This document shows positions 22,061 to 31,355 of a stretch of DNA of 64,000 nt, one piece after another (the stretch's first letter is position 1; each line of letters begins with the position of its first letter). Source of the DNA: Sphingomonas sp. PR090111-T3T-6A (lineage in GTDB: Bacteria; Pseudomonadota; Alphaproteobacteria; Sphingomonadales; Sphingomonadaceae). The DNA lies in contig NZ_AORL01000010.1 of the NCBI RefSeq assembly GCF_000383095.1, positions 434,001 to 498,000 of the forward strand, in the 5' to 3' direction. The notes under the pieces were generated by a model, which did no database searches, was not told where the DNA came from, and was given only the letters and a program-made list of their open reading frames with translations. Made by a program: the position numbers and the translations under genes.

Positions 22061-22076
22061 GGGGCGTTACGGCCCC
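22061..22076 (-). promoter_or_regulatory. Hairpin in the rplJ-rplL spacer
   Basis: GGGGC/GCCCC with a six-base loop, just ahead of the rplL ribosome site. It is followed by only one short T/A stretch. It could modulate the higher expression of L7/L12 relative to L10, but this is speculative. Confidence 0.35.
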
Positions 22077-22124
22077 AAAATGTCTTCAAGAAAAGGTCGG
22101 TAGAAAAACCTCGTGCCTGACGGA

Positions 22125-22640
22125 TCAGGCAGCGTCCTTCGCCGCATAGGCACCGAACACGCGCGCGAGCTGCGCGGCGGGGGCCTGCGTGACCGAGGCG
22201 AGCTTCTGCGCGGGAGCCTGGATAAGGCCCACGAGCTTGGCACGCAGCTCGTCGAGCGACGGCAGTTCGGCCAGAGCCTTCACGCCGTTCACGTCGAGGA
22301 CGGTGTTCCCCATCGCGCCGCCGACAATCTCAAGCTTGTCGGTGGTCTTCGCGAACTCGACGACGGCCTTGGCGGCCGCCACCGGATCGGTCGACGTCGA
22401 GAGCGCGGTCGGACCCTTCAGCAGATCGCTGAGGGTCGTGTAGGCCGTGCCTTCGGCGGCGATGCGGGCGAGGCGGTTCTTGGCAACCTTGTAGCTGGCG
22501 CCAGCTTCGCGCATCTTCACGCGCAGCGCAGTGGACTGCGCGACCGTGAGACCGAGGTTGCGGGTGACAACCACCACGCCGCTCTCGGAGAAAGTGCGGT
22601 TCAGCTCGGCGACCAGCTCGGACTTCTGAGTGCGATCCAT
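22125..22640 (-). CDS. rplJ: 50S ribosomal protein L10
   Basis: 171 residues from ATG 22640, with GGAG seven bases upstream; the frame is open further 5' but that is not needed. [20 protein letters not shown] starts the rRNA-binding domain, [20 protein letters not shown] is the conserved core, and the C-terminal helix carries L12 dimers. A roughly 330-base untranslated leader precedes it. Confidence 0.98.
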   Translation of the reverse strand: MDRTQKSELVAELNRTFSESGVVVVTRNLGLTVAQSTALRVKMREAGASYKVAKNRLARIAAEGTAYTTLSDLLKGPTALSTSTDPVAAAKAVVEFAKTTDKLEIVGGAMGNTVLDVNGVKALAELPSLDELRAKLVGLIQAPAQKLASVTQAPAAQLARVFGAYAAKDAA

Positions 22641-22975
22641 GCCAATCTCCACATCGTATGCCGGCTTGCGAACGTGCAAACCGGCAGTTGAGCCATGAAG
22701 CCGATACGCTGCTTCACAGCCCGTCCGGGGGGATTGTCATCTGTGTCGCGCTCGGTCCGGAGAGGCACGGGGCCTCGAAAGACGTCGCACTTGGCAGACC
22801 CGGGGAGCCATCGCTGGCTGACCCGATAAAACTCTTCCCCGCCTATACAGCCGCATTAAGGGGCAGACCCCAGCTGTAGTCTCGGACGGCACAACGGCCC
22901 GATTCCGAAGAACCGAGCCGATTCGGATGGGGCCTATAGCGGGGATTGGCGGGCGCGTCACCCCTGTTTCACCTT
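22641..22975 (-). promoter_or_regulatory. Long rplJ leader, candidate L10 autoregulatory RNA
   Basis: This stretch contains no plausible gene. It is GC-rich with several possible stems, including CTGGGGTCTGCCCC and AGCGCGACACAG neighbourhoods. In many bacteria L10(L12)4 binds the rplJ leader to repress translation, which suits this position and length, but no consensus kink-turn was verified by eye. The promoter of rplJL must lie here or in the repeat next to it. Confidence 0.35.
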
Positions 22976-23060
22976 CGTCATCCCGGACTTGATCCGGGAT
23001 CCCGCTTCTTCCTTGCGGCGGATGAAGGCAGCTGGACCCCGGATCAAGTCCGGGGTGACG
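22976..23060. repeat. Paired REP-like palindromes in opposite orientation
   Basis: Two palindromic units face each other. One (22976-23002) has core TCCCGGACTTGATCCGGGA; the other (23034-23060) has core CCCCGGATCAAGTCCGGGG. Each is a stem-loop, and as a pair they form a BIME-like unit between rplA and rplJ. Related copies lie at 60027-60066, 60374-60412 and 60507-60533. The last is identical to the second unit over 27 bases. Confidence 0.85.
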
Positions 23061-23100
23061 GGAAGAGGGGGCGGGGGTTGGGGTGGGGCAAGCCTCGCCC

Positions 23101-23141
23101 CAAAACGAAAACGCGCCCCGCGAGATGTCTCGCGGAGCGCG
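23101..23141 (-). terminator. Rho-independent terminator after rplA
   Basis: On the minus strand CGCGCTCCGCGAGA pairs with TCTCGCGGGGCGCG (one G-T pair, two-base loop), followed by TTTTCGTTTT. It ends the secE-nusG-rplK-rplA unit, about 40 bases past the rplA stop. Confidence 0.88.
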
Positions 23142-23181
23142 CTTGCTTGTCTCATCTCCCCGCCGAAGTGGGGAGGGAAGA

Positions 23182-23877
23182 TCAGGCGGCCACCTCGGCG
23201 GTGTCGACCTTGATGCCGGCGCCCATGGTGGACGAGACGGCGATCTTCTTGACGTACTTGCCCTTGGCGCCCGACGGCTTGGCCTTCACCAGCGCGTCGA
23301 GGAGCGCGTCGAAGTTGGCGCGCAGGTCTTCCGCCGGGAACGACGCCTTGCCGATGCCCGAGTGGATGATGCCGGCCTTCTCGACGCGATATTCGATCTG
23401 GCCGCCCTTGGCCGCCTTCACGGCTTCGGCGACGTTCATCGTCACGGTGCCGAGCTTCGGGTTCGGCATCAGGCCCTTCGGACCCAGCACCTTACCGAGA
23501 CGGCCGACGAGGCCCATCATGTCCGGCGTCGCGATGCAGCGCTCGAACTCGATGGTGCCGCCCTGGACGAGCTCCAGCAGGTCCTCGGCGCCGACGACGT
23601 CCGCACCGGCCGCCTTGGCTTCCTCGGCCTTCGGGCCACGGGCGAACACGCCGACGCGCACGGTCTTGCCGGTGCCCTTCGGCAGCGTCACGACGCCGCG
23701 GACCATCTGGTCGGCGTGGCGCGGATCGACGCCGAGGTTGACGGCGACTTCGATCGTCTCGTCGAACTTCGAGGTGGCGTTCGCCTTGGCGAGCGCAATC
23801 GCTTCGTCGACGCCGTGCAGCTTCTCGCGGTCAACGGCGGTCGCGAGAACCTTCGCCTTCTTGGTCAGCTTGGCCAT
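23182..23877 (-). CDS. rplA: 50S ribosomal protein L1
   Basis: 231 residues. The family core includes [40 protein letters not shown] and the signature [21 protein letters not shown]1 binds 23S rRNA at the L1 stalk and in many bacteria represses its own operon mRNA. GGAGGG precedes the ATG. It follows rplK by four bases. Confidence 0.98.
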   Translation of the reverse strand: MAKLTKKAKVLATAVDREKLHGVDEAIALAKANATSKFDETIEVAVNLGVDPRHADQMVRGVVTLPKGTGKTVRVGVFARGPKAEEAKAAGADVVGAEDLLELVQGGTIEFERCIATPDMMGLVGRLGKVLGPKGLMPNPKLGTVTMNVAEAVKAAKGGQIEYRVEKAGIIHSGIGKASFPAEDLRANFDALLDALVKAKPSGAKGKYVKKIAVSSTMGAGIKVDTAEVAA

Positions 23878-23881
23878 GGTC

Positions 23882-24313
23882 TCAGCCCTCCACCACTTCG
23901 AGGCCCATCGCGCGGGCCGAGCCTTCGATCGTCTTGGTCGCGGCTTCGATGTCCGCGGCGTTCAGGTCCTTCATCTTGACCTGGGCGATCTCGGCGAGCT
24001 GCGAGCGCTTGATCTTGCCCGCGACCTCGGTGCCCGGCTTCTTCGAACCGGACTTCAGGCCGATCGCCTTCTTGATGAGGAAGGTCGCCGGCGGCGTCTT
24101 GGTGATGAACGAGAAGCTGCGGTCCGCATAGACGGTGATGATCGTCGGGATGGGCATGCCCTTCTCGAGATCGGTCGTCGCGGCGTTGAACGCCTTGCAG
24201 AACTCCATGATGTTCACGCCGCGCTGACCGAGCGCCGGGCCGATCGGCGGCGACGGATTGGCAGCGCCGGCGGGCACCTGCAGCTTGATGTAACCAGTAA
24301 TCTTCTTCGCCAT
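23882..24313 (-). CDS. rplK: 50S ribosomal protein L11
   Basis: 143 residues. [20 protein letters not shown] begins the N-terminal domain, which contacts the GTPase centre and thiostrepton site. The C-terminal rRNA-binding domain includes [26 protein letters not shown] lies five bases before the ATG. It is co-transcribed with rplA; the 89 bases before it, after nusG, hold a small imperfect hairpin only. Confidence 0.98.
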   Translation of the reverse strand: MAKKITGYIKLQVPAGAANPSPPIGPALGQRGVNIMEFCKAFNAATTDLEKGMPIPTIITVYADRSFSFITKTPPATFLIKKAIGLKSGSKKPGTEVAGKIKRSQLAEIAQVKMKDLNAADIEAATKTIEGSARAMGLEVVEG

Positions 24314-24402
24314 TGTGTCCTCCTAATGGCTTAGCGGTGTTGACGGCCCTTAAAGAGCCTCCCGCGGACTTTCCCGGCTTGTCGGCCGGAAATCTTGAAA
24401 CC

Positions 24403-24942
24403 TTACTTGACGCGCTCGACCTGCTCGAACTCCAGTTCGACGGGCGTGGCGCGGCCGAAGATCGACACCGACACCTTCACGCGGGCGCGGTCGAAATCCA
24501 GCTCTTCGACGACGCCGTTGAACGAGGCGAACGGGCCGTCCAGCACCTTCACCTGATCGCCGATGTCGAAATCGACCTTGAGCTTCTGCTTCGGCGCCTG
24601 CGTCGCGGCCTCTTCCTTGGTGGAGAGGATGCGGCTCGCCTCGGCGTCGCTGATCGGCTGCGGCTTGCCCGACGAACCGAGGAAGCCCGTCACCTTCGGC
24701 GTGTTGCGCACGAGGTGATAGACGTCGTCGTTCATGTTGAGCTTCGCCAGCACATAGCCGGGGAAGAACTTGCGATCCGACGTGACCTTCTTGCCGCGGC
24801 GAACCTCGGTGACCTTCTCGGTCGGAACCTCGACGGCCTCGACGAGCTGCTCAAGGCCCAGACGGGCGGCATCGGCGAGGATCGCTTCCTTCACCTTGTT
24901 CTCGAAGCCCGAATAGGCGTGGATGATGTACCAGCGCGACAT
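24403..24942 (-). CDS. nusG: Transcription termination/antitermination protein NusG
   Basis: 179 residues. The NGN domain starts RWYIIHAYSGFENKVKEAIL and has KFFPGYVLAKLNMNDDVYHL. The C-terminal KOW domain reads VKVLDGPFASFNGVVEELDF. NusG binds the polymerase clamp and links it to Rho or the ribosome. It is 12 bases after secE, in the standard secE-nusG-rplK-rplA order. Confidence 0.98.
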   Translation of the reverse strand: MSRWYIIHAYSGFENKVKEAILADAARLGLEQLVEAVEVPTEKVTEVRRGKKVTSDRKFFPGYVLAKLNMNDDVYHLVRNTPKVTGFLGSSGKPQPISDAEASRILSTKEEAATQAPKQKLKVDFDIGDQVKVLDGPFASFNGVVEELDFDRARVKVSVSIFGRATPVELEFEQVERVK

Positions 24943-24954
24943 GCCGTTAATTCC

Positions 24955-25188
24955 TTACGCGACGAGCTTGAGCAGAAGCTGCGCGAGCGTGTTGAACAGC
25001 TGATCCACCCCCAGGAAGAACAGGCCGAGCAGGCTCGTCATGATGAGCACCATCACGGCGGTCATCATCGTTTCCTTGCGGGTGGGCCAGGCGACCTTCG
25101 CGGTCTCGGTACGCACCTGCTGGATGAATTCGGGCACGGAACGGACAAGTCCGCCGATCCCGCCGCCATTCTCCGTCGTCCTCGCCAC
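24955..25188 (-). CDS. secE: Preprotein translocase subunit SecE
   Basis: 77 residues starting at GTG 25188, with GGAAGG upstream. FIQQVRTETAKVAWPTRKET is the conserved amphipathic segment before the single membrane helix (TAVMVLIMTSLLGLFFLGV), as in short one-helix SecE. It clamps SecY in the inner membrane. It is the first gene of the nusG-rplKA unit, about 155 bases downstream of tRNA-Trp. Confidence 0.95.
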   Translation of the reverse strand: MARTTENGGGIGGLVRSVPEFIQQVRTETAKVAWPTRKETMMTAVMVLIMTSLLGLFFLGVDQLFNTLAQLLLKLVA

Positions 25189-25343
25189 GCGGTTCCAACC
25201 TTCCCTACGACGGGCGGCCCTGAAGAAGGCCAGTGCCCATCAACGACTCAAGAGGCCGCAGGCGCCGCGCCACCCCGTCAAGGGCAGCGGCGCCCTGGCC
25301 TCGCTCTCAACCTGCTTCCGACCCTGATCCACCATCCAGAGGA

Positions 25344-25419
25344 TGGCAGGAGTGGAGGGACTCGAACCCCCGGCCCTCGGTTTTGGAGACCGATGCTCTA
25401 CCAACTGAGCTACACTCCT
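25344..25419 (-). tRNA. tRNA-Trp (anticodon CCA)
   Basis: The minus strand folds with acceptor AGGAGTG/CACTCCT, discriminator G and encoded CCA. The anticodon loop CTCCAAA carries CCA, and the T arm has GGTTCGAGTCC. Location just upstream of secE is common in proteobacteria. Confidence 0.95.
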
Positions 25420-25473
25420 CCGGGTCGGGAGCGGAAGGCGTCCATAGCGGGGGGCGACGGGGTGCGCAAGGCA

Positions 25474-27837
25474 TCAATGCATGCGCGCGATACGTTCTTC
25501 CGGCGCCACGCGCGCCAGCTCAGCCGCGGCGCGCGGGTCGACCGGCTGGCCGACCAGCCAGCCCTGCACCAGCCGGCATCCGAGCGCGCGCATCCGCTCA
25601 TATTCGCCGCGCGTTTCAGCCCCCTCGGCGATGGTCGCCATGCCGAGCGAATCCGCCATGGCGACGATCGAGCGGACGATGGCGATGCTCTCGGCCGCAT
25701 TGCCGGTCGCCCCGCGCACGAAGCTGCGGTCGATCTTCACGGTCGAGAAGCGGCCCTTGCGCAGATAGCCGAGCGAGGAGCGGCCCGTGCCGAAATCGTC
25801 GAGCGCGATCCGGACCCCGATCGCCAGCAGCCGGTCCACCACGTCGGTGATGCCGCCGTCGCGGACGAACACCTCCTCGGCGATTTCCAGCTCCAGCCGG
25901 TTGGGCGTGAGCCCGCTGTGCGAGAGGGCGGAGACGATGGTGGCGGGCAGTTGCGGATCGCGAAGCTGGGCCGGCGCCATGTTGACGCTGACGCGGACAT
26001 GCTCGGGCCAGGCGGCGGCGTCGCGGCAGGCGGAGTGCATCACCCAGTCCCCGATCCGCCCGATCAGGCGCGCTTCCTCGGCGATCGGGATGAAGATGTC
26101 GGGCGAGACATTGCCCAGCTCCGGATGGTTCCAGCGCAGAAAGGCCTCGAAGCCGGCAAGGCTGCCCTGCGCGGCCTCGACGATCGGCTGGTAGACGAGG
26201 CGCAGCTCGCCCCGCTCCAGCGCGTCGCGGAGCGCGACCTCGATGCGGCGGCGCTTCTCGGCCTCGGCATGGAGCTGCGGCTCGTAGCGGCGGTGGACGC
26301 CGCGCCCGTCGTCCTTGGCGCGGTAGAGGGCAAGGTCGGCATTGCGCAGCAGCATCTCGACCGCGCGCCCGTCGCGCGGCGCCGTCGCCGAGCCGACGCT
26401 GCCGCCGATGTGGAGGGTATGGTCGTCGATCTCGAACGGCGCGCTCAGCGCCTCGACGATGGCCTTGGCGAGGCGGTCGACACGATCGCGATCGGAGGCG
26501 TCGCCGATCACCACCGCGAACTCGTCGCCGCCGAGGCGGCCGCAGCGCTCCTCGGGGCGGAGCAGCGCGGTGAGGCGCCTGGCGACCTCCACCAGCAGCT
26601 TGTCGCCCACCGGATGGCCCAGCGTGTCGTTGATCTGCTTGAAGCGATCGAGATCGATCAGCATCAGCGTCGAGCGGCGGCCCTCATGGTGCCCGTCGCG
26701 CAGCGCCCGGCCCAGCGCCTCGATCACATGGCCGCGGTTGGCGAGACCGGTGAGCGCGTCGTAGCGGGCCATGCGGTCGATCCGCTCGGCCGAGCGGTGC
26801 CGCTCGGTCACGTCGGTGCCGACGCCCCAGAAGCCCACCAGGGTTCCCCGCTCGTCCCGGCGAGGGGCGGCCGAGAGAGACCACCAGCGCGGATCGCCGC
26901 CCACCGAGATGGGCACGATCAGGTCGCGGAAGCTCTCGCGCAGGCGCAGCTTGTCGGCGAGCGTGCGGATGCCGGGGGCGATGTCGCCGCTGTCCCATCC
27001 GTCGCCGGCGAGGAGCGCGAGGAAGGCCTGCCCCTCCAGCGCGCTGCGCGGACGGCCGAACAGGCGGGCGAGGCGGGGGGAGACGTCGACGAGGCATTTG
27101 TTGGCGTCGGTGCGCCACAGCCAGTCCGCGCCCGAATCCTCGAATTCGCGGAGGAGGAGGCTGATGACGTCCTCCTTGCCGCCCAGCGCCTGCTCGGCGG
27201 TGATGCGGTCGATCAACATCCGCGCCGTGGCGATGAAGCTCGCGGTCATGGCGACGGCGAACAGGCCGGAGACGATCGCCAGCCCCGTCCAGCCGATCGC
27301 GGCCATCGCGCTCGTCGCCGCCGCGCCCACGACGGGGATGAAGCCGAGGCCGCCCGCCGGCGACGGGGCCATCAGCGTGATCGCGCTGGCCATCAGCGCA
27401 CCGGCGGTCGCGAGCAGGGTGATCGAGGCGAGGCTGCCGGAGGGGCCGGTGAACAGCGCCATCGCGGCTGCCCAGCAGATGCCGAGCAATATGCCGCCCA
27501 GCACGTCGGGGTCGCGCCACGGCGTCGTGGCCGGGCGGCTCTGGCGCGCGCCCAGCGCGATGAGCGTCACGATGCAGGCAATGGTGGCGAGCCAGGGCGC
27601 GAGGATCGCCCAGCCCAGCGTCTCCGCGCGGAACGAGGCGACCGCCGCCGCCGCGCCGAGCTGCACCAGCAGCCATAAAGGCCGCCGCACCACCATCGCC
27701 GCCGCGCGGGAATCGGCCAGCGCGGCATAGGCGTCGCCATGCCCGGCCGAGAGGCCCAGCGTATAGGACCAGGACGGATTGATCCGCTCTGACGGAGAGG
27801 GGCGCAGGCTTGTCACCACCAGAGGATTAGGCGGCAT
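25474..27837 (-). CDS. Membrane-bound PAS-GGDEF-EAL cyclic-di-GMP enzyme
   Basis: 787 residues. About six membrane helices between residues 50 and 205 form a sensor of MASE type. A PAS domain (about 236-345, DWLWRTDANKCLVDVS) precedes a GGDEF domain with intact GGDEF at 436-440 and DLDRFKQINDTLGH. The upstream I-site position reads RPEE instead of RxxD, so product inhibition may be weak. The EAL domain has EAF (564-566) in place of EAL but keeps LELEIAEEVF, DDFGTG (679-684) and KIDRSFV, so phosphodiesterase activity is likely. It could make or break c-di-GMP. Confidence 0.93.
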   Translation of the reverse strand: MPPNPLVVTSLRPSPSERINPSWSYTLGLSAGHGDAYAALADSRAAAMVVRRPLWLLVQLGAAAAVASFRAETLGWAILAPWLATIACIVTLIALGARQSRPATTPWRDPDVLGGILLGICWAAAMALFTGPSGSLASITLLATAGALMASAITLMAPSPAGGLGFIPVVGAAATSAMAAIGWTGLAIVSGLFAVAMTASFIATARMLIDRITAEQALGGKEDVISLLLREFEDSGADWLWRTDANKCLVDVSPRLARLFGRPRSALEGQAFLALLAGDGWDSGDIAPGIRTLADKLRLRESFRDLIVPISVGGDPRWWSLSAAPRRDERGTLVGFWGVGTDVTERHRSAERIDRMARYDALTGLANRGHVIEALGRALRDGHHEGRRSTLMLIDLDRFKQINDTLGHPVGDKLLVEVARRLTALLRPEERCGRLGGDEFAVVIGDASDRDRVDRLAKAIVEALSAPFEIDDHTLHIGGSVGSATAPRDGRAVEMLLRNADLALYRAKDDGRGVHRRYEPQLHAEAEKRRRIEVALRDALERGELRLVYQPIVEAAQGSLAGFEAFLRWNHPELGNVSPDIFIPIAEEARLIGRIGDWVMHSACRDAAAWPEHVRVSVNMAPAQLRDPQLPATIVSALSHSGLTPNRLELEIAEEVFVRDGGITDVVDRLLAIGVRIALDDFGTGRSSLGYLRKGRFSTVKIDRSFVRGATGNAAESIAIVRSIVAMADSLGMATIAEGAETRGEYERMRALGCRLVQGWLVGQPVDPRAAAELARVAPEERIARMH

Positions 27838-27928
27838 ATCTTACTGCACGGTAAGCGGGCCCGCGATTTTCCGGGAAAACCGGGCCGTGCGGCCGGCAAC
27901 CCCGCAAGGAGCCGCCGGCCTGCATCGA

Positions 27929-29680
27929 TCAGGCAGCGATGTCGTAGGGCTGGATTTCGCCCGACAGATACAGGGTGCGCGCCTTGGCGCGGCTGAGCTT
28001 GCCCGAGCTGGTGCGCGGCAGCGTGCGCGGCGGCACCAGCTCGACGACGCAGTTCATGCCGGTGATCGCGCGGACCTTCTCGCGGATTTCGTCGCGCAGG
28101 CGCGCGCGCTCGGCCTGATCCGAGGTGCGGCACTGGACGAGCACGGCGGGGGTTTCCTCGCCGCCGGGCGTGGTGATCGCGAAGGCGGCGATGTCGCCGG
28201 CCTTGAAGCCCGGAAGCTGCTCCACCGCCCACTCGATGTCCTGCGGCCAGTGGTTGCGGCCGTTGACGATGATCATGTCCTTGGCGCGGCCGACGATGTA
28301 GATGTAGCCGTCCGACAGATAGCCCATGTCGCCGGTGTCCAGCCAACCGTCCTTCATGCAGGCCTCGGTCGCCTCAGGATCGCGGAAATAGCCGACCATC
28401 ACCGAGCCGCCCGCGCACCAGACCTTGCCGATCGCCTTTTCGGGCAGCAGCGTGCCGTCTTCCTCGCGGATCTCGATCTTCATGCCGCGCACCGGCTTGC
28501 CGCAGTTGACGATCGCGCGATAGCGCTGCGGCCGGTGGGCCGAGACGTCGCCGCCCGAAAGCTGCGTCTCCTCGACCAGCTCGACGACGATGCCCTCGCC
28601 CGGCGGCATGATCGACACCGCGAGCGTCGCCTCGGCCAGGCCGTAGCTCGGCGTGAAGGCGCGCGCGTCGAAACCGGCGGGCGCGAAGGCGTCCACGAAG
28701 GACTGCATCACGTCCGGGCGGATCATGTCCGCGCCATTGCCCGCCAGCCGCCAGCGCGACAGGTCGAAGCGGCCGGCCACGTCCGACTGCGAGCCGATGC
28801 GGCGCGCGCAGATGTCATAGCCGAAGGTCGGCGAATAGGAGAGCGACGTGCCCTCGTTGCGGCTGATGAGGTCTAGCCACGCCAGCGGGCGCCGGGCGAA
28901 ATCCTCGGTCTTCAGATAGTCGACCGACACCTGGTTGGCGATCGGCGACAGGAAGCAGCCGACCAGCCCCATGTCATGATACCAGGGCAGCCACGAGATG
29001 CAGCGGTCGCTGCCCCGAAGGTCCATGCCGTGGCCATGGGCGGCCAGATTGTCGAGAAGCTGGCGGTGCGTGATCGCGACGCCGTGCGGGAAGCGGGTCG
29101 AGCCGCTCGAATATTGCAGATAGGCGATGTCGTCCGCGGCGGCCTGCGGGAGCGGGCCGGCCGGCGCGCGACGCGCGATGAAATCCTCGTAGGTGAGGCC
29201 CTCGACCCCGCCGGCCTCGGCGGCGGCGTGCGCCATCGAGGCAAGCTCGGCCGGGTAGAACAACATCTTCGGGTCCGAGCTTTTGAGCTGGACCGAGAGC
29301 TGGTCGATATAGGATTCGCGGCCGCCGAAGCTGGTCGGCAGCGGCAGCGGCACCGGCCAGGCGCCCGCATAGATCGCGCCGAAGAACAGCGCGGCGAAAT
29401 GCGCGCCCGTCTGCGCCACCAGCGCGATCCGCTCGCCGGGGCGCACGCCCGCGGCGACGAGGCGGTGCGCGTTCGCCAGCGCTTCCTCGCGCAGCCGCGC
29501 ATAGGGATAAGGCTCGGCCAGCGTGCCGCGCGCGTCGTGGAAGTTCAGCCCGCGCGAACCCGAAGCGGCATAGTCCAGCGCTTCGCCCAGCGTGGCGAAG
29601 TCCCCCATGCGTCGCGGCAATGCGTCCTCGGTCGCAGTCGGGACCAGGACGGCGTCCGTCGCCTGTCCCGAGTTCGCCAT
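27929..29680 (-). CDS. Fatty-acyl-AMP ligase
   Basis: About 583 residues from ATG 29680 (MANSGQATDAVLVP). Longer starts at 29737 and 29860 exist, but 29860 overlaps recX. The adenylation motifs are IAYLQYSSGSTRFPHGVAIT (A3), SYGLAEATLAVS, DGWLDTGDMGYLSDGYIYIV and GRAKDMIIVNGRNHWPQDIE. The C-terminal catalytic Lys is in RTSSGKLSRAK. The NGRNHWPQDIE phrase and the lack of a CoA-specific loop pattern fit FAAL rather than acyl-CoA synthetase. FAALs load acyl chains on carrier proteins; in sphingomonads some serve sphingolipid synthesis. No acyl carrier, serine palmitoyltransferase or PKS gene is nearby. Confidence 0.88.
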   Translation of the reverse strand: MANSGQATDAVLVPTATEDALPRRMGDFATLGEALDYAASGSRGLNFHDARGTLAEPYPYARLREEALANAHRLVAAGVRPGERIALVAQTGAHFAALFFGAIYAGAWPVPLPLPTSFGGRESYIDQLSVQLKSSDPKMLFYPAELASMAHAAAEAGGVEGLTYEDFIARRAPAGPLPQAAADDIAYLQYSSGSTRFPHGVAITHRQLLDNLAAHGHGMDLRGSDRCISWLPWYHDMGLVGCFLSPIANQVSVDYLKTEDFARRPLAWLDLISRNEGTSLSYSPTFGYDICARRIGSQSDVAGRFDLSRWRLAGNGADMIRPDVMQSFVDAFAPAGFDARAFTPSYGLAEATLAVSIMPPGEGIVVELVEETQLSGGDVSAHRPQRYRAIVNCGKPVRGMKIEIREEDGTLLPEKAIGKVWCAGGSVMVGYFRDPEATEACMKDGWLDTGDMGYLSDGYIYIVGRAKDMIIVNGRNHWPQDIEWAVEQLPGFKAGDIAAFAITTPGGEETPAVLVQCRTSDQAERARLRDEIREKVRAITGMNCVVELVPPRTLPRTSSGKLSRAKARTLYLSGEIQPYDIAA

Positions 29681-29835
29681 CGTCTCGCGATACGCAGTGC
29701 TGGCAGTGCTCTCAACCTGTCGACGCACCGACGGCATCTCCTCAAATACTCCAACCGAGCCTGTTAGACGCAACGGGCCCATGATCCAATCCCGTATCGT
29801 TACAAGGCGATCAGCGTTCAAATTCCGGCCCGACT

Positions 29836-30399
29836 GTGGCACAATCGTGGCGAGTGACATTTCGAAGTACGCCCCGCAACCGTCCGCCCCTCGATTTAGA
29901 CGGCCTTGAACGCCTTGCGCTGGCCTATGTCAGCCGCTTTGCGACAAGCCGCGCGCGGCTGCGTGATTATCTGTGCCGCAAGCTCGATGAGCGGGGCTGG
30001 GCGGGCGGAGAAGGCGAAAATGGCACAGAGGCGGTCACGACATTGGTCGAACGCTTCGCGCGGCTCGGCTATGTCGACGACCGGGCGCTGGCCGAGGCGC
30101 GGGCGCGCTCGCTCGCTCGCAAGGGCTATGGCGCGCGCAGGCTGAGCGGCGCGCTCGATGCGCTGGGCATTGCGGGCGAGGACGCCGCATCCGCGCGGCA
30201 GCAGGCGGAGGAAGGGGCGTGGGAAGCGGCGCTTCGCTTCGCTGAGCGCCGTCGGATCGGCCCCTTCGCGGCGTCCGTGCCGGACGAGGCGGGGCGGCGG
30301 CGCGCCTTCGCCGCGATGATGCGCGCGGGGCACTCGCTGGATTGCGTGAAGCGAATATTGGAAAGCGCGCCAGGCGACGTACCAACGTGGGACGACTGA
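29836..30399 (+). CDS. recX: Regulatory protein RecX
   Basis: 187 residues beginning at GTG 29836. RecX is a set of three-helix repeats that inhibits RecA filaments. LERLALAYVSRFATSRARLR and DYLCRKLDER are the first repeat; LGYVDDRALAEARARSLARK and GYGARRLSGALDALGI the second; AGHSLDCVKRILES the last. recA is not adjacent, unlike in many bacteria. It is divergent from the acyl-AMP ligase gene. Confidence 0.85.
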   Translation: MAQSWRVTFRSTPRNRPPLDLDGLERLALAYVSRFATSRARLRDYLCRKLDERGWAGGEGENGTEAVTTLVERFARLGYVDDRALAEARARSLARKGYGARRLSGALDALGIAGEDAASARQQAEEGAWEAALRFAERRRIGPFAASVPDEAGRRRAFAAMMRAGHSLDCVKRILESAPGDVPTWDD

Positions 30400-30483
30400 C
30401 CCATCCGGAAGGCGATGCCCCTAGATTTACAATCGATTCCGCTAATAATCGTGCTAAGGTGACGCGTAGGGGGATTGTTGGTC

Positions 30484-31152
30484 ATGCAAGAGGGCATCCG
30501 CGCGTTTGATGAGGGGAGTGACGGCACCGTTGCTGGCGGAGGTTCGTTACATGCGTTGTCATCTGTCGACCCTGCCACTTCGCATTGCACGAGCGCAGAG
30601 ATGACCGCGTTTCATACAGATTCAGACGAAGATCCCTCCGAAGTCGAGGTTAGCGGCGCGATCAAATGGTTCGACGCCACACGAGGTTTTGGTTTCCTGG
30701 TGGGCGATCATGGCGAGGGCGACGTCCTCGTGCATTTTTCCGTGCTCCGTCCGTTCGGCCGCCGCAGCCTGCCCGAGGGCGCCCGCGCGGTGTGCCTGGC
30801 CGTTCACCGCGAGCGGGGGCTTCAGGCGCGTTCGCTGGTGAGCTTTGACCTTTCCACCGCGACCGGGCCGGATCTTGAGACGGCGGCGCGGCGCGCGGCC
30901 ACGCATGTCGATCCGATGCCGCTGATCGAGACGGCGGGGCTGCCCGAGCCGGTGCGCGTGAAGTGGTTCAACCGCCTCAAGGGCTATGGCTTCCTGATGC
31001 GGGACGGCGATCAGACCGACATCTTCGTCCATATGGAGACGGTCCGCCGTGCGGGTCTGGCCGATCTGGTGCCGGAACAGCCGTTCCGCGCCCGCATCGC
31101 CGCCGGGGCCAAGGGGCCGCTCGCGGTGCTGCTGCTGCCGCCCGAAGATTGA
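30484..31152 (+). CDS. Protein with two cold-shock domains
   Basis: About 222 residues from ATG 30484 (GGGGGA 10-15 bases upstream); ATG 30601 is a shorter alternative. Two CSD units are clear. The first has [20 protein letters not shown] and DVLVHFSVL; the second has [20 protein letters not shown] and DIFVHMETV. The RNP1 (GFGFL, GYGFL) and RNP2 (VLVHF, IFVHM) motifs bind single-stranded nucleic acid. Double-CSD proteins are typical of alphaproteobacteria (CspD-like) and act in cold or stationary phase. The N-terminal 40 residues are low-complexity. Confidence 0.9.
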   Translation: MQEGIRAFDEGSDGTVAGGGSLHALSSVDPATSHCTSAEMTAFHTDSDEDPSEVEVSGAIKWFDATRGFGFLVGDHGEGDVLVHFSVLRPFGRRSLPEGARAVCLAVHRERGLQARSLVSFDLSTATGPDLETAARRAATHVDPMPLIETAGLPEPVRVKWFNRLKGYGFLMRDGDQTDIFVHMETVRRAGLADLVPEQPFRARIAAGAKGPLAVLLLPPED

Positions 31153-31355
31153 GCCGGGCGCGGCCTTCGCTGTCGCCAGCCCTCGTTCCTTGATGCTTCC
31201 ATTCTCGCCGGCCTCTTCGATTCGGCGGCGTATCGGCGTGCGCCGGTGGAATATGGCCGGCTGGAGGGCTCCGAAACGGCATCGGGACGGGTTTGGCGCT
31301 CGAATCGTGCAGCCGCCGCTTGCCGCCGCCGGGAGGCCGCGCTAAGCGCACGATC

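Noticed and set aside
24313-27678. Plus-strand frame of over 1100 codons across nusG, secE and the GGDEF-EAL gene
   Set aside because: Passes through tRNA-Trp and several clear genes on the other strand; a GC-driven open frame.
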